NCBI GenBank assembly: GCA_963662765.2
Contig: CAXXUP010000004.1
Span: forward strand, 223,704-287,703
Source: DATMXT01 sp963662765
GTDB lineage: Bacteria; Bacillota; Clostridia; Oscillospirales; Feifaniaceae
Direction: 5' to 3'
DNA length: 64,000 bases
Part shown: one piece after another, positions 10,709-18,313 of the stretch
Layout of the letters: every line of letters begins with the position of its first letter
Position numbering within the stretch: position 1 is the stretch's first letter
The notes under the pieces: generated by a model
Told to the model about the DNA's origin: nothing
The model's database searches: none
What the model saw: only the letters and a program-made list of their open reading frames with translations
Position numbers and translations under genes: made by a program

Positions 10709-11276
10709 TTTTTTACACCCCGATCCAAATAATTGCAGCATGTATGAGTTGGATTATCTAACTAAGTTAAGCGGTAAGAAAACCGTGTCATCAAAGCTGA
10801 GTAGCTATATTAAAAATGTATTTCTTACAACGAACTCCCATTTTAGAACTAGAAAGTTATATGCGGGATCATTTTTTGTAAAAAATGCCAGAATTGCATA
10901 ATTGCCAGCTTATAATGTTATAAAAGTTAGATATATTGCATTATTTACAATATTTTTATAACCGTACACAATAAAAGCATTAACAACGCGCAATCAGTGC
11001 AGCCCCGGGCAGCTGGAGGAGACACAGAAGATAAGTATAAAACGGTAAAGTTATGTATTTTTATTGTATCATTTGCAATGCTCTTGTGTAAAGGTGCAAC
11101 CTGCCATATTTTCATCTTTTTTATTGTAATGGTTTGGTACATAGTCCTGCTGTAAGTTGTTTTAATTGACCCTGCTTTCGAAGAATTATCCACTGGCGGC
11201 CGGAATATCTTGACCCTTGCGGGGGTAGCCGGATTTGTATTGCCGGGCTCTCTCAATAAATACTTGGACACCCTGC

Positions 11277-11319
11277 AAAAAATACGCCTGTCCGCAAAAG
11301 TCGAGCGGACAGGCGTATT
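11277..11319 (-). terminator. intrinsic terminator, minus strand
   Basis: A perfect 15-bp inverted repeat (AATACGCCTGTCCGC at 11281-11295 pairing with 11305-11319) encloses a 9-nt loop. On the minus strand the stem is followed by six T (11282-11277). It is the last of a series of minus-strand terminators between sigI and the giant gene. Confidence 0.75.
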
Positions 11320-11321
11320 AT

Positions 11322-11354
11322 TCAGGCGAGTCCAGACGCTTCCAGCCGTATCAT
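11322..11354 (-). CDS. possible 10-residue peptide ORF (MIRLEASGLA)
   Basis: An ATG at 11354 is preceded by AAAGGAG with a 6-nt spacer and opens a ten-codon frame ending in TGA at 11322, three bases before the perfect terminator at 11277-11319. The ribosome site, start, stop and terminator are well spaced, but a frame this short can arise by chance. No homology is claimed. It could be a leader peptide, a remnant, or meaningless. Confidence 0.2.
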   Translation of the reverse strand: MIRLEASGLA

Positions 11355-11393
11355 GGCTTGCTCCTTTACTCTCTAAAAATGGGTTTTGGGTAT

Positions 11394-11428
11394 AAAAATG
11401 CCCGGGAAGTTAAAGCATCTCCCAGGCA
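11394..11428 (-). terminator. intrinsic terminator, minus strand
   Basis: TGCCCGGGA at 11399-11407 pairs with TCCCAGGCA at 11420-11428 (one G-T pair), and the minus strand continues with five T (11398-11394). Confidence 0.6.
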
Positions 11429-11494
11429 CTGCGCGTATTTGTTTTTGATCGCCTGCAGGCTAACTCAGCTGATGGGTTAGACTATGGCAGCACG

Positions 11495-11531
11495 ACAAAA
11501 ACTCCCGCACAAGTGGTGTGCCCGGGAGTTT
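11495..11531 (-). terminator. intrinsic terminator, minus strand (end of candidate small RNA)
   Basis: AACTCCCG at 11500-11507 pairs with CGGGAGTT at 11523-11530, extended inside by GCAC/GTGC. On the minus strand the stem runs into GTTTTTG. It lies about 120 nt after the predicted start of the transcript from the promoter at 11623-11652. Confidence 0.65.
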
Positions 11532-11616
11532 AGCATTCGCGGAAAATGAGCGGGGAAGTCGATTGAGCTCATGGGTTGCCGTGCCTCCTTTTGGCCCCTG
11601 CCATTTTGGCGGGTTT
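11495..11616 (-). ncRNA. candidate ~120-nt small RNA or short leader transcript
   Basis: A minus-strand promoter (TTGACA, 18 bp, TAGAAT) and an intrinsic terminator delimit about 120 nt. Inside are a short GCC-AAAAT-GGC hairpin, an AAAAGGAGG ribosome-site-like box and a 6-bp stem ATGAGC/GCTCAT. An ATG after the box (11572) opens 31 codons, but that frame runs through the terminator stem, so an RNA product is favoured over a peptide. I compared it by memory with common riboswitch consensuses (c-di-GMP, glycine, ZTP, TPP) and found no match. Confidence 0.35.
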
Positions 11617-11622
11617 TTAAAG

Positions 11623-11652
11623 ATTCTAATTTGTACAGCACGATTTTGTCAA
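11623..11652 (-). promoter_or_regulatory. sigma-A-type promoter for the candidate small RNA
   Basis: On the minus strand TTGACA (11652-11647) and TAGAAT (11628-11623) are separated by 18 bp. An AT-rich inverted repeat, CAATTT/AAATTG, lies just upstream and could be an operator. Confidence 0.55.
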
Positions 11653-11743
11653 TAGTGGACTCAATTTTTTGCAAATTGTGACCGATACTCCACCGAGCCC
11701 GACCGACTTTTCGAGACTTTTTTTGGTCGGCAGCGGGCTTGGC

Positions 11744-11771
11744 GCAAAAAAAGCGGCGCCAGAGGCGCCGC
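11744..11771 (-). terminator. terminator after sigI
   Basis: Perfect 8-bp stem GCGGCGCC/GGCGCCGC (11753-11771) with an AGA loop, followed on the minus strand by seven T. It lies about 95 bp downstream of the sigI stop. Confidence 0.85.
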
Positions 11772-11864
11772 ACACTTTCGTAGCAAAGCGAGCATGACAT
11801 TATTTTCTTATCCCGCAGGCCGTTCGGTTTTGTATGGTTTTTTTCGATTTTGCCGGCGCTATCA

Positions 11865-12572
11865 CTATATCTGAACGAATTTCAGATATTCGGCCAGGTT
11901 TGGAAAGTCCCCCAACAGAATCTCGGCAGAGGCGATGATGTACTTGCGGTGCCGCTCAATGATTTTCCGGTCCACGCCTGTGTCGGCGCAGACGGCCTTT
12001 ACGGGGAGGGTTTTCGAGGTCCGCATCTCGGAGAGGAGGGACGGGGTATTCAGCAGACAACGGATTGCCGCGGCACAGCTTTTCTTTGTTTTTGTGCTTT
12101 TCGGAGAGCACGACGCAAGGTCAAAAAAAGTAAAACCGTAGGAAGATAAAATGGCTCCAACCGCTTCAATCTCGTATTTAACGGAAGTATCCTCCTCGGT
12201 AACCGTCCGGGATATGACTGACTTTTGCAGCGCGGCGTCCGGAGCGTCGCCGTCGACCACCCCCTCGAAGACCGAGGGGCTTACGCTCAGCTCGCCGGAA
12301 TGGCGGACTTCGGAGCGCACAAAATCCGTCAGCCGACGGCGCATGACCAGCTCGGCAAACGGAAGAAAGGATCCTTTATCGGCCTGATACAGTGAAATCG
12401 CCTCGGAAAAGGCCATCAGCGCAACCGACCAGGCGTCATCGCTGCAGGTGACATATCTGCGCGTGCACTTTGAAGCGCACCGCAGAATGATCTGTCTGTT
12501 TTGTGCAATAAAGTCGTCGGCCGCCTGTCTGTCCAGTGCGGCACGAATGGCTTCTTCGTCAGCTTTTTGCAT
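11865..12572 (-). CDS. sigI: RNA polymerase sigma factor, SigI family
   Basis: 235 residues. The segment at about 45-85 (DDAWSVALMAF, then KGSFLPFAELVMRRR and LTDFVR) is the characteristic region-2-like core of SigI factors. The C-terminal ~100 residues contain a helix-turn-helix-like stretch (VKAVCADTGVDRKIIERHR) suited to -35 recognition. SigI factors are held by a membrane anti-sigma factor, RsgI, and are released by extracellular or heat/cell-wall signals. That partner is encoded 104 bp upstream on the same strand. An ATG at 12572 with GAGGA upstream is used. In the best-known loci sigI precedes rsgI, whereas here it is the last gene of a three-gene run ending at a strong terminator. Confidence 0.88.
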   Translation of the reverse strand: MQKADEEAIRAALDRQAADDFIAQNRQIILRCASKCTRRYVTCSDDAWSVALMAFSEAISLYQADKGSFLPFAELVMRRRLTDFVRSEVRHSGELSVSPSVFEGVVDGDAPDAALQKSVISRTVTEEDTSVKYEIEAVGAILSSYGFTFFDLASCSPKSTKTKKSCAAAIRCLLNTPSLLSEMRTSKTLPVKAVCADTGVDRKIIERHRKYIIASAEILLGDFPNLAEYLKFVQI

Positions 12573-12676
12573 TACGGTACCGTCCTCATCGTAGTCGTGC
12601 GGATGTGCCGGCGCAGCGGGTCAAGCGAAGTCGGCTTATCATTACCCGCGTTCCTTTTACGCAGCCCTGCGGCCTT

Positions 12677-14005
12677 TCAGCTGGGAAACGACTGGGCCGA
12701 ATCGCGTTCCCGCCCATCGCGGCCGTCTTGCCGCTCCGGCTGCGTGCTCTCCGGCACCGCCAAGCCAAGCTCGATGCCGCTCACCTCGGCCGCCTTGCAA
12801 AGCGCAGAAAACGCCTGTGTTATAGCATCCTGATATGAGGATAGGTCCTCCGCAGCCTGTTCGCTCTCCGCAGCCGTTTTCGCTGCGGCTACGGCGGTTT
12901 CATAGGCCTCGATATATGAGCTCAGCAGTTCCCTATCGGCATCGCTGAGGACGGAAAGCGCTTTTTCAACCTGTGCCGGATTGGCAGCGGGGGAGTCGTC
13001 CTGCTTATTTCCAAACTGCCCGCTCCGGTTGTCATCCTTCTCCTCTTTGGGAGACTCCTCTTGCGCCGGGTCATCCGAAATCTGGCCGGACCCAGACTCG
13101 GAGTCGGACTTGATTTCCGACGAATCGGCCTGAGCCCCGGCGGAGGACTCTGTCAGATTATGACCGTTTGTCTGCCGGGAATTCGCCCGATCCCGCCCGC
13201 CGGAAGCGTTCTCATTGTCGGATGTGCCATCCGCGTCGATTTCTGTTTTGGAGTCCCCATCTTCTCTATTCGGATTTCGAGCCGGGACGCCTTGGCTATT
13301 CTCTCTGTATTCGCCGCGCTCGGTGGCCCGAATGATGTCCCGGACCGGGACGTTAATCCACTGATCGGGGGCTTGTGTGTCGCCGGTGCTCTCCTGCATC
13401 TCGCCAATGATGGTGAGCTTCCCGGGTGTCGTCCCCATCTGTTCGGCCTCCTTCATCCGGGAGATTGTGGTTGACACGACTTTGGTAGAAATATGGCCTC
13501 CGCCGTAATCACTGCTGCCCAGTTGCCGGGAGAGACTCGTTGTCTTACCGTCCGACCGGGAGGTCACGGCTAAAACGACGTAGTCTTCGTCGTCCTGCTC
13601 GATGTACCCTTCAGTTTGGCACTGCTCAATGGTCATTTCAATGGCATCGTCCAGCGTGGCATAGGCGACATTCTCTTCTTCAATGGCGTCGACAATGGAC
13701 TTGGCATCCTCGTTGACGGCGCTGACCGTAAGAACTCGGTTGAAGACATTGAGCGTATATTTGACGGAGGGGTTGATGTCGAGCGTCACGTAGGAATAAG
13801 GCAGACGGACAGCCGCCACACCGGATCCGCCCAGAATCATGACAGCCGCAGCGCAGGCGGCGGCCAGCCGGATGACGCGGGGCGAACGCTTGATTTCCAC
13901 CGTCTGCCCGACCGCATACCCGTGCTGCCTCAGCCTAACAAAGGTCCCATCGACCCCAAGCCCGACTGCGGTATTGTCTTTTATGTCCGTAATGACCATT
14001 TTCAT
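12677..14005 (-). CDS. rsgI: RsgI-type transmembrane anti-sigma factor with C-terminal helical module
   Basis: 442 residues from the ATG at 14005; an in-frame ATG at 14026 would add seven (numbering here uses that 449-residue form). Residues ~8-48 match the cytoplasmic RsgI N-terminal domain that binds SigI. Residues ~51-73 form one membrane helix. The outer part begins with the conserved TLDINPSVKY block; its Asn-Pro (85-86) corresponds to the motif reported as an autoproteolysis site in RsgI proteins. A Ser/Glu/Asp-rich, disordered-looking linker (about 235-350) leads to a ~70-residue helical module (353-422) starting VEKALSVLSD and ending GIELGL. That module closely resembles the three repeats of the secreted protein encoded just upstream. 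A signal-receiving role outside the cell is inferred; no carbohydrate-binding domain of the cellulosomal RsgI type is seen. Confidence 0.85.
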   Translation of the reverse strand: MKMVITDIKDNTAVGLGVDGTFVRLRQHGYAVGQTVEIKRSPRVIRLAAACAAAVMILGGSGVAAVRLPYSYVTLDINPSVKYTLNVFNRVLTVSAVNEDAKSIVDAIEEENVAYATLDDAIEMTIEQCQTEGYIEQDDEDYVVLAVTSRSDGKTTSLSRQLGSSDYGGGHISTKVVSTTISRMKEAEQMGTTPGKLTIIGEMQESTGDTQAPDQWINVPVRDIIRATERGEYRENSQGVPARNPNREDGDSKTEIDADGTSDNENASGGRDRANSRQTNGHNLTESSAGAQADSSEIKSDSESGSGQISDDPAQEESPKEEKDDNRSGQFGNKQDDSPAANPAQVEKALSVLSDADRELLSSYIEAYETAVAAAKTAAESEQAAEDLSSYQDAITQAFSALCKAAEVSGIELGLAVPESTQPERQDGRDGRERDSAQSFPS

Positions 14006-14080
14006 AACATCAACACCCATATTCATAAGGCATGCCCCGTGCAGCCTATTGTATCATATTGTAAAACAGCCACCGCCTCC

Positions 14081-14119
14081 CCGGAAGCCTGAAGGGAGAT
14101 TTCCGCTTCAGGCCTCCGG
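14081..14119 (-). other. intercistronic stem-loop
   Basis: A 14-bp stem with one mismatch (14081-14094 with 14106-14119) and an 11-nt loop lies between the secreted-protein gene and rsgI. No T-run follows on the minus strand, so it may set relative mRNA levels (processing or partial termination) rather than end transcription. Confidence 0.5.
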
Positions 14120-14172
14120 AAGGCTGTATAACCCCTTACGAGGTATTTGGACTTGCCAAAGCAGGAGAATTT

Positions 14173-15198
14173 TTATCTGCCGCAGACCTTCATAAGCCCG
14201 AGGTCGATATCGGCCTCTTTTGCCGCGTCAAGCAGATCTCTGAGAGCTGCTACGACGGCTTCACGGTAAGCCGACAGATCGTCGTCCTCATCGGCATCTT
14301 CCTTTGCCTCTACGGCAGCGGCCACAGCGTCTTCATAGGTGTCGATTTCGCCGCTTAAAGTATCTTTGTCCTCATCGCTGAGGGCTGCGATGGTTTCCTC
14401 GACAGCCTCTGTAAAGTACGATCCGATCCGGCCGCCAAGGCCGTTTTTGACTTCGCGAGCGGGGAACTCCTTCAGTCCGAGATCAATGTCGGCCTCTTCG
14501 GCCGCGTCAAGCAGGTCCTTAAGGGCGGACATGACAGCCTCGCGGTAAGCAGACAGATCGTCGCCCTCATCAGCGGTTTCCTTAGCCTCCGCGGCTGCGT
14601 CCACGGCGTTCTCATAGGCGTCAATTTCGTCGCTTAAAGTATCTTTGTCCTCATCGCTGAGGGCTGCGATGGCTTCCTCAACCGTGACAATGAAGTCTTT
14701 GCCACTCCAGTTGCGATGAAGCTGCCCGTTTATGGATGCGGCGCTGCTCATCGACGTCTTAAGGACGATTCCGGCCTCTTTTGCTGCTTTGAGCAGATTC
14801 TTCAGAGCGGTCATAACAGACTCGCGGTATTCAGAGAGATCATCGCCCTTTTGGGCATTCTCCATGGCTGCGATTGCCTCAGCTACGGCATCCTCGTAGG
14901 CCTTGATATAATCCTTCAAAATCAGTTTTTCCGCATCGCTGAGGGCTGCAATGGCCTCTTCAGGAGCACCGTTTGCAAGACTTGGGTTGCCCGCATGCTT
15001 CGTGTTCGCGTCAAACCCGGACACGACTGTTTTCTTTGACTTGTCAGCGGAGCCGCCATCCGACGCAGAAAACTGCGAGCCCATTGCCTTATTGCCTTTG
15101 CCGCCGTTGTCAGAACCCGCCAGTGCCGTTGTCGCAAGGGACAGGACCAACGCCAATGTTAGGGCAATTGAGATTATCGCGCCCATCTTTTTTTTCAT
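14173..15198 (-). CDS. secreted protein with three ~70-residue helical repeats
   Basis: 341 residues from the ATG at 15198, which has AAGGAA nine bases upstream; an in-frame GTG at 15207 is less well placed. Residues 1-27 are a signal peptide (MKKKMGAIIS, Leu/Ala core, ALA at the cut). A Gly/Ser/Lys-rich linker leads to three repeats at about 79-147, 173-242 and 266-335. Each has EEAIAALSDED, a Tyr-containing helix (AYEDAV), an acidic turn (GDDLS), YREAVM-ALKDLL, and ends near DIDLGL. Repeats 2 and 3 are almost identical even in DNA. The same module ends RsgI, the next gene. No known domain name is claimed. The composition is strongly acidic, with no transmembrane segment after the signal peptide. 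Inference: a secreted ligand, decoy or wall-associated partner of RsgI, probably co-transcribed with it. Confidence 0.8.
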   Translation of the reverse strand: MKKKMGAIISIALTLALVLSLATTALAGSDNGGKGNKAMGSQFSASDGGSADKSKKTVVSGFDANTKHAGNPSLANGAPEEAIAALSDAEKLILKDYIKAYEDAVAEAIAAMENAQKGDDLSEYRESVMTALKNLLKAAKEAGIVLKTSMSSAASINGQLHRNWSGKDFIVTVEEAIAALSDEDKDTLSDEIDAYENAVDAAAEAKETADEGDDLSAYREAVMSALKDLLDAAEEADIDLGLKEFPAREVKNGLGGRIGSYFTEAVEETIAALSDEDKDTLSGEIDTYEDAVAAAVEAKEDADEDDDLSAYREAVVAALRDLLDAAKEADIDLGLMKVCGR

Positions 15199-15253
15199 AG
15201 CAGTCACTTCCTTATCAAAAATCGGGCCTAAATATCGGCCGCTATTATCTATA

Positions 15254-15281
15254 TTCGACGGGAGGACGTTAAAAAATGGGG
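15254..15281 (-). promoter_or_regulatory. possible SigI-type promoter before the secreted repeat gene
   Basis: On the minus strand CCCC (15281-15278) and CGAA (15257-15254) lie about 55-80 bp upstream of the start. CCCC/CGAA are the -35/-10 cores reported for SigI promoters. The spacer is 20 bp by my count, which may be longer than usual, so this is tentative. Confidence 0.3.
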
Positions 15282-15450
15282 TAATCGGAAAATTTCTCCG
15301 AACTCCGGGAAAATTCTCCGCCGTCGGGGTATGAAATGTGGGGGGAGCGCTTTTTCACAGTATTACATATTCATGTGAAATTTTCAACGTAAGATATGTG
15401 TATGCAAATGAGTTTTTGCACGGCAAACGAGCAGTGCCGGGGAGAAATCG

Positions 15451-15494
15451 GACAAAGCAGCCCCCGCCTGCGAACAGGCGGGGGCTGCTTTGTC
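15451..15494 (-). terminator. strong terminator after the radical SAM gene
   Basis: Perfect 20-bp inverted repeat (15451-15470 with 15475-15494) with a CGAA tetraloop, starting five bases after the radical SAM stop codon. The stem can work in both directions, though T-runs are short. Confidence 0.8.
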
Positions 15495-15499
15495 ATTTT

Positions 15500-16885
15500 C
15501 TAATTTTGGTGACCGGAGCCGCTTTGGCACTTGCCGCAGCCTGCGCACCCCCGGCCTTCCGCCCACAGGCGGTCGGCGGTCGGCGCCCAGCACACTGCCT
15601 TCTCCCGGCACTTTTCCGACAGTTCATGCACATCTTCGGGCATCTGCAAATCGGTGGAATGTGCGCCGGATTTTTCCACCATTGCGGTCAGGGCACCCGG
15701 ATTATCGAGGAGCGGACAGGGCCGCAGATGGTTACCGTTGAAGGGCTGCCCGCCGCGGTAGGCCGCAAACAGCGGGGACTGTAGGGCCTCGGCCAGCGTT
15801 TTGTTTCGCACGTTGGAATCCGAGTAGTGAATGAAGGCACAGGGCTCAATGTCCCCGCCGGCGTTGATGTGAAAATAGTTGCGCCCGCCGGCGATGCACC
15901 CGTCGACATACTCTCCGTCGTTCCAGAAGTCCATCGTAAAGATTGCTTTCGTTTTGCGGAATTCGCGGATCCGGTGATACATGAACTCCCGCTGCTCGGC
16001 CGTTACCATCAGATCGGTCGGAGCACCGCAGCCGACCGGCATATAGGTGAACAGCCAACAGAATTTTGCGCCCATTTCAACCATCCAGTCGAAGTAATCC
16101 TCGCTGCCGATTGAATCATAGTTTTTCGAAGTGTAGCAGCAGGAGAGCCCAAAGGGCAGTTTTTTGCTGTGGAGAAGTTCCATGGCGGCTTTTACGCTCG
16201 CAAAAGTGCCTTTGCCGCGGCGAAAATCGGTTGCCGCCTCAAAACCCTCAACACTGATGGCCGGGACAAAATTGCCGACGCGCAGCATTTCATCTGCGAA
16301 AGCCTCGTCGATGAGCGTGCCGTTTGTAAAGGCGGAGAACACGCAGTCATTATGTTTCTCACACAGCGCAATGATGTCCTTTTTGCGGATCAGCGGCTCG
16401 CCGCCGGAATACAGGTACATATGGATTCCGAGCTCCTTGCCCTGACGGATGATGTCATCGAGCGTATCAAAATCCATATTCAGCCGGTCGCCGTATTCGG
16501 CGGCCCAGCACCCGGTGCAGTGCAGATTGCATGCGCTGGTGGGGTCAATCAGGATGGTCCACGGAATATTGCAGCCAAACCGCTTCATAGCCGCCTCCCG
16601 GCGGGGTTCCCAAAGGAAGTTGGCGTTAATGACAAAGTTTTGGAACAGGGTTTTCCGCACATGGGGGTCCACATCGGTCCAAAGGCTATTCACGAGCCGG
16701 TTCCAGTTGTTGTCCGGGTCGGCGACGGCATTGCGAACAACACTCAGCTGCTTTTCATATGCGCCTGATATGTCCAGTTTGTCGGCCAATTCAATTAGGC
16801 GGGGCAGATTGGCTTGCGGGTTTTGTTCCAAACATGCATAGGCTTGTTTGATCAACGTTGCTTCGACGCTCTTTTTAATGTCCAT
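15500..16885 (-). CDS. radical SAM protein with cysteine-rich C-terminus
   Basis: 461 residues. After a ~100-residue helical N-terminal region, the radical SAM cluster motif CNLHCTGC (CxxxCxxC) follows DPTSA at about residue 117, then the glycine motif YSGGEPL. Further Cys residues at the C-terminal side (EPCAFIHY, RPCPLLDN, a CREKAVC stretch, CAGCGKC near the end) look like auxiliary cluster ligands of SPASM-like proteins. Such enzymes reduce SAM to a 5'-deoxyadenosyl radical; the substrate is not evident. No peptide precursor gene was seen beside it. A TetR gene lies upstream on the same strand but is separated by a terminator. The ATG at 16885 has AAAGGAAG upstream. Confidence 0.8.
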   Translation of the reverse strand: MDIKKSVEATLIKQAYACLEQNPQANLPRLIELADKLDISGAYEKQLSVVRNAVADPDNNWNRLVNSLWTDVDPHVRKTLFQNFVINANFLWEPRREAAMKRFGCNIPWTILIDPTSACNLHCTGCWAAEYGDRLNMDFDTLDDIIRQGKELGIHMYLYSGGEPLIRKKDIIALCEKHNDCVFSAFTNGTLIDEAFADEMLRVGNFVPAISVEGFEAATDFRRGKGTFASVKAAMELLHSKKLPFGLSCCYTSKNYDSIGSEDYFDWMVEMGAKFCWLFTYMPVGCGAPTDLMVTAEQREFMYHRIREFRKTKAIFTMDFWNDGEYVDGCIAGGRNYFHINAGGDIEPCAFIHYSDSNVRNKTLAEALQSPLFAAYRGGQPFNGNHLRPCPLLDNPGALTAMVEKSGAHSTDLQMPEDVHELSEKCREKAVCWAPTADRLWAEGRGCAGCGKCQSGSGHQN

Positions 16886-17000
16886 GATATGCTTCCTTTC
16901 TCATCTGAGCAAAAGCACATGACTTCGCATTTATGTAATAGGGATCCTCCCTGCCTTCGGCCAGAGCTTATCGCAAATGCGAAAAATGCACCATATATAA

Positions 17001-17034
17001 AATAAGGGTAATGTCCGATTTTAGGACATTACCC
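17001..17034 (-). terminator. terminator after tetR gene
   Basis: Perfect 11-bp stem GGGTAATGTCC/GGACATTACCC (17006-17034) with a 7-nt loop, followed on the minus strand by TTATTTTAT. It lies 21 bp after the TetR stop. Confidence 0.75.
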
Positions 17035-17055
17035 TGCATTTGCGCAAAATCTGTT

Positions 17056-17637
17056 TTATTTTTCGGTTTGCTCATCGGAACCGGCAGAAAGATGATTCTC
17101 CAATGTGCTGCGCAGGCCCCCGAAAAACAGCCGTTCGGCGCGCCGCAGCACGTCGGCGGGATCCCCCCGCATTCCCTGTTGGAGCCACTCCAGCAGCAGT
17201 CCAACAAACATGGCCTGGTACGCATGTCCGATAAACTTCAGGTCTTCCGCCCCGACCGGCAGCCCTTCGGCCGCTTTTTGCACATACTCCGTGATGAGCG
17301 GATCGGTCGCCCGATATAAGTACTGCTCCAGCTGTCCGTGGTTGATGGAATTGTATACGTGATATACCGCACGGCGGTTGTCCGAAAAGAAGGTCACCGC
17401 CCGCTCAAGGCCGTCGGCCCAAGAGTCATCCGCTTTTCCCTCATCGCAGATGCGTTGCACATCCCGGCTGAAAAGGGCCTCGAGAACAGCGTATATATCC
17501 CCGAAGTGATAGTAAAACGTGTTGCGGCTGATGCCGCACGCCTCCACGATTTCCTTGACCGTGATTTTGTCGAGGGGCATTTGACCCAGCAAATGGACAA
17601 ACGCCTCGAGAATGGCCTGCTGCGTAAACTGTGTCAT
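17056..17637 (-). CDS. TetR/AcrR-family transcriptional regulator
   Basis: 193 residues from the ATG at 17637 (MTQFTQQAIL). Two in-frame ATGs at 17646 and 17643 are too close to the GGAAG box to be preferred. The N-terminal helix-turn-helix is typical: LDKITVKEIVEACGISRNTFYYHFGD at about 20-45. The C-terminal ligand/dimer domain includes an AYQAMFVGLLLEWLQQGM helix and resembles the C-terminal type found in DhaS-like regulators. The ligand and targets are unknown. The radical SAM gene 170 bp downstream on the same strand is the nearest candidate target. Confidence 0.85.
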   Translation of the reverse strand: MTQFTQQAILEAFVHLLGQMPLDKITVKEIVEACGISRNTFYYHFGDIYAVLEALFSRDVQRICDEGKADDSWADGLERAVTFFSDNRRAVYHVYNSINHGQLEQYLYRATDPLITEYVQKAAEGLPVGAEDLKFIGHAYQAMFVGLLLEWLQQGMRGDPADVLRRAERLFFGGLRSTLENHLSAGSDEQTEK

Positions 17638-17954
17638 AGCCATCATTCTTCCGGTTTTTATATTTATTTATCAGATATTATCCAAACATCTGCATTATAT
17701 CTTTTTGCCGAATAAAATCAAGGTGCAGGTTTCTTTGCAGCGGGTATGACTGACGTGCGTCTGTGAAAAGCCGGGCTGGCACCCATGCTCGCAGCGCCGG
17801 TCCGGTCAAAGGGACAAAAATGAGTTATCTGATCTTACTTTGACGCAACCGTAACGGTGAATACCTTTACAATATAGAATCCTTCTTTTGCAATGGCCTC
17901 CGTTAGCGTCACTGGTGTACTCGATGTCCCACGGGTCACGGTTTCGGATACGGT

Positions 17955-18219
17955 AATCACGCCCGGTTGCCGGAAGTTCAGATAATTGTACATTCGCAGA
18001 TACCCATGGTGTCCAGTGTAAGGCCATCGGTGACAAGGCCGATGTCTCGGCTGAGTATTTTCCACACGACCTTATCCGCATCCGCGCCAAGCTGCCCGAG
18101 CAGGGTGAGCGCCATCTGCTATGGAAGCATGGCAAACTGATCCGGATATACTGGGAATTCTCAGCTTTCCGCCAACAAGCAAAATGGGCCGCGCCCAAAA
18201 GGCACGGCCATTTTGTATA
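17955..18219 (+). pseudogene. decayed gene remnant, unknown family
   Basis: A plus-strand frame without a start codon is open from about 17955 to TAA at 18217-18219. It reads like the C-terminus of a normal protein (FPHDLIRIRAKLPEQGERHL, later LIRIYWEFSAFRQQ). A minus-strand frame across 17835-18000 also looks protein-like (VITVSETVTRGT), suggesting scrambled debris. The stretch 17647-18313 otherwise holds no gene. No family is claimed. Confidence 0.25.
18181..18214. terminator. bidirectional terminator-like hairpin
   Basis: AAAATGGGCCG at 18181-18191 pairs with CGGCCATTTT at 18205-18214 with one bulged G, giving T-runs on both strands. It could end the flavodoxin operon (minus) about 100 bp after its last stop. 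Confidence 0.45.
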
Positions 18220-18313
18220 AAGAGAAGGTCCAGTACTGTTGTGGACGGTGCGGTCCGGTCCGTGAATCTATTAGTTGAAGCTTACTGCCGCTAATCTACT
18301 GGTTGCGATTAAT

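Noticed and set aside
10945..11271. Minus-strand frame of 108 codons upstream of the giant gene
   Set aside because: No ribosome site and unprotein-like composition; the stretch looks like intergenic DNA.
11477..11800. Minus-strand frame of 107 codons after sigI
   Set aside because: It runs through the sigI terminator, a promoter and a second terminator, so it is unlikely to be translated as a whole.
13061..14092. Plus-strand frames opposite rsgI
   Set aside because: Shadows of a clear minus-strand gene with recognisable domains.
15338..15784. Plus-strand frame of 148 codons over the terminator region
   Set aside because: Crosses a perfect 20-bp terminator stem and is antisense to the radical SAM gene.
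17806..18198. Minus-strand frame of 130 codons
   Set aside because: No ribosome site, mixed with protein-like pieces in other frames; better explained as decayed sequence.
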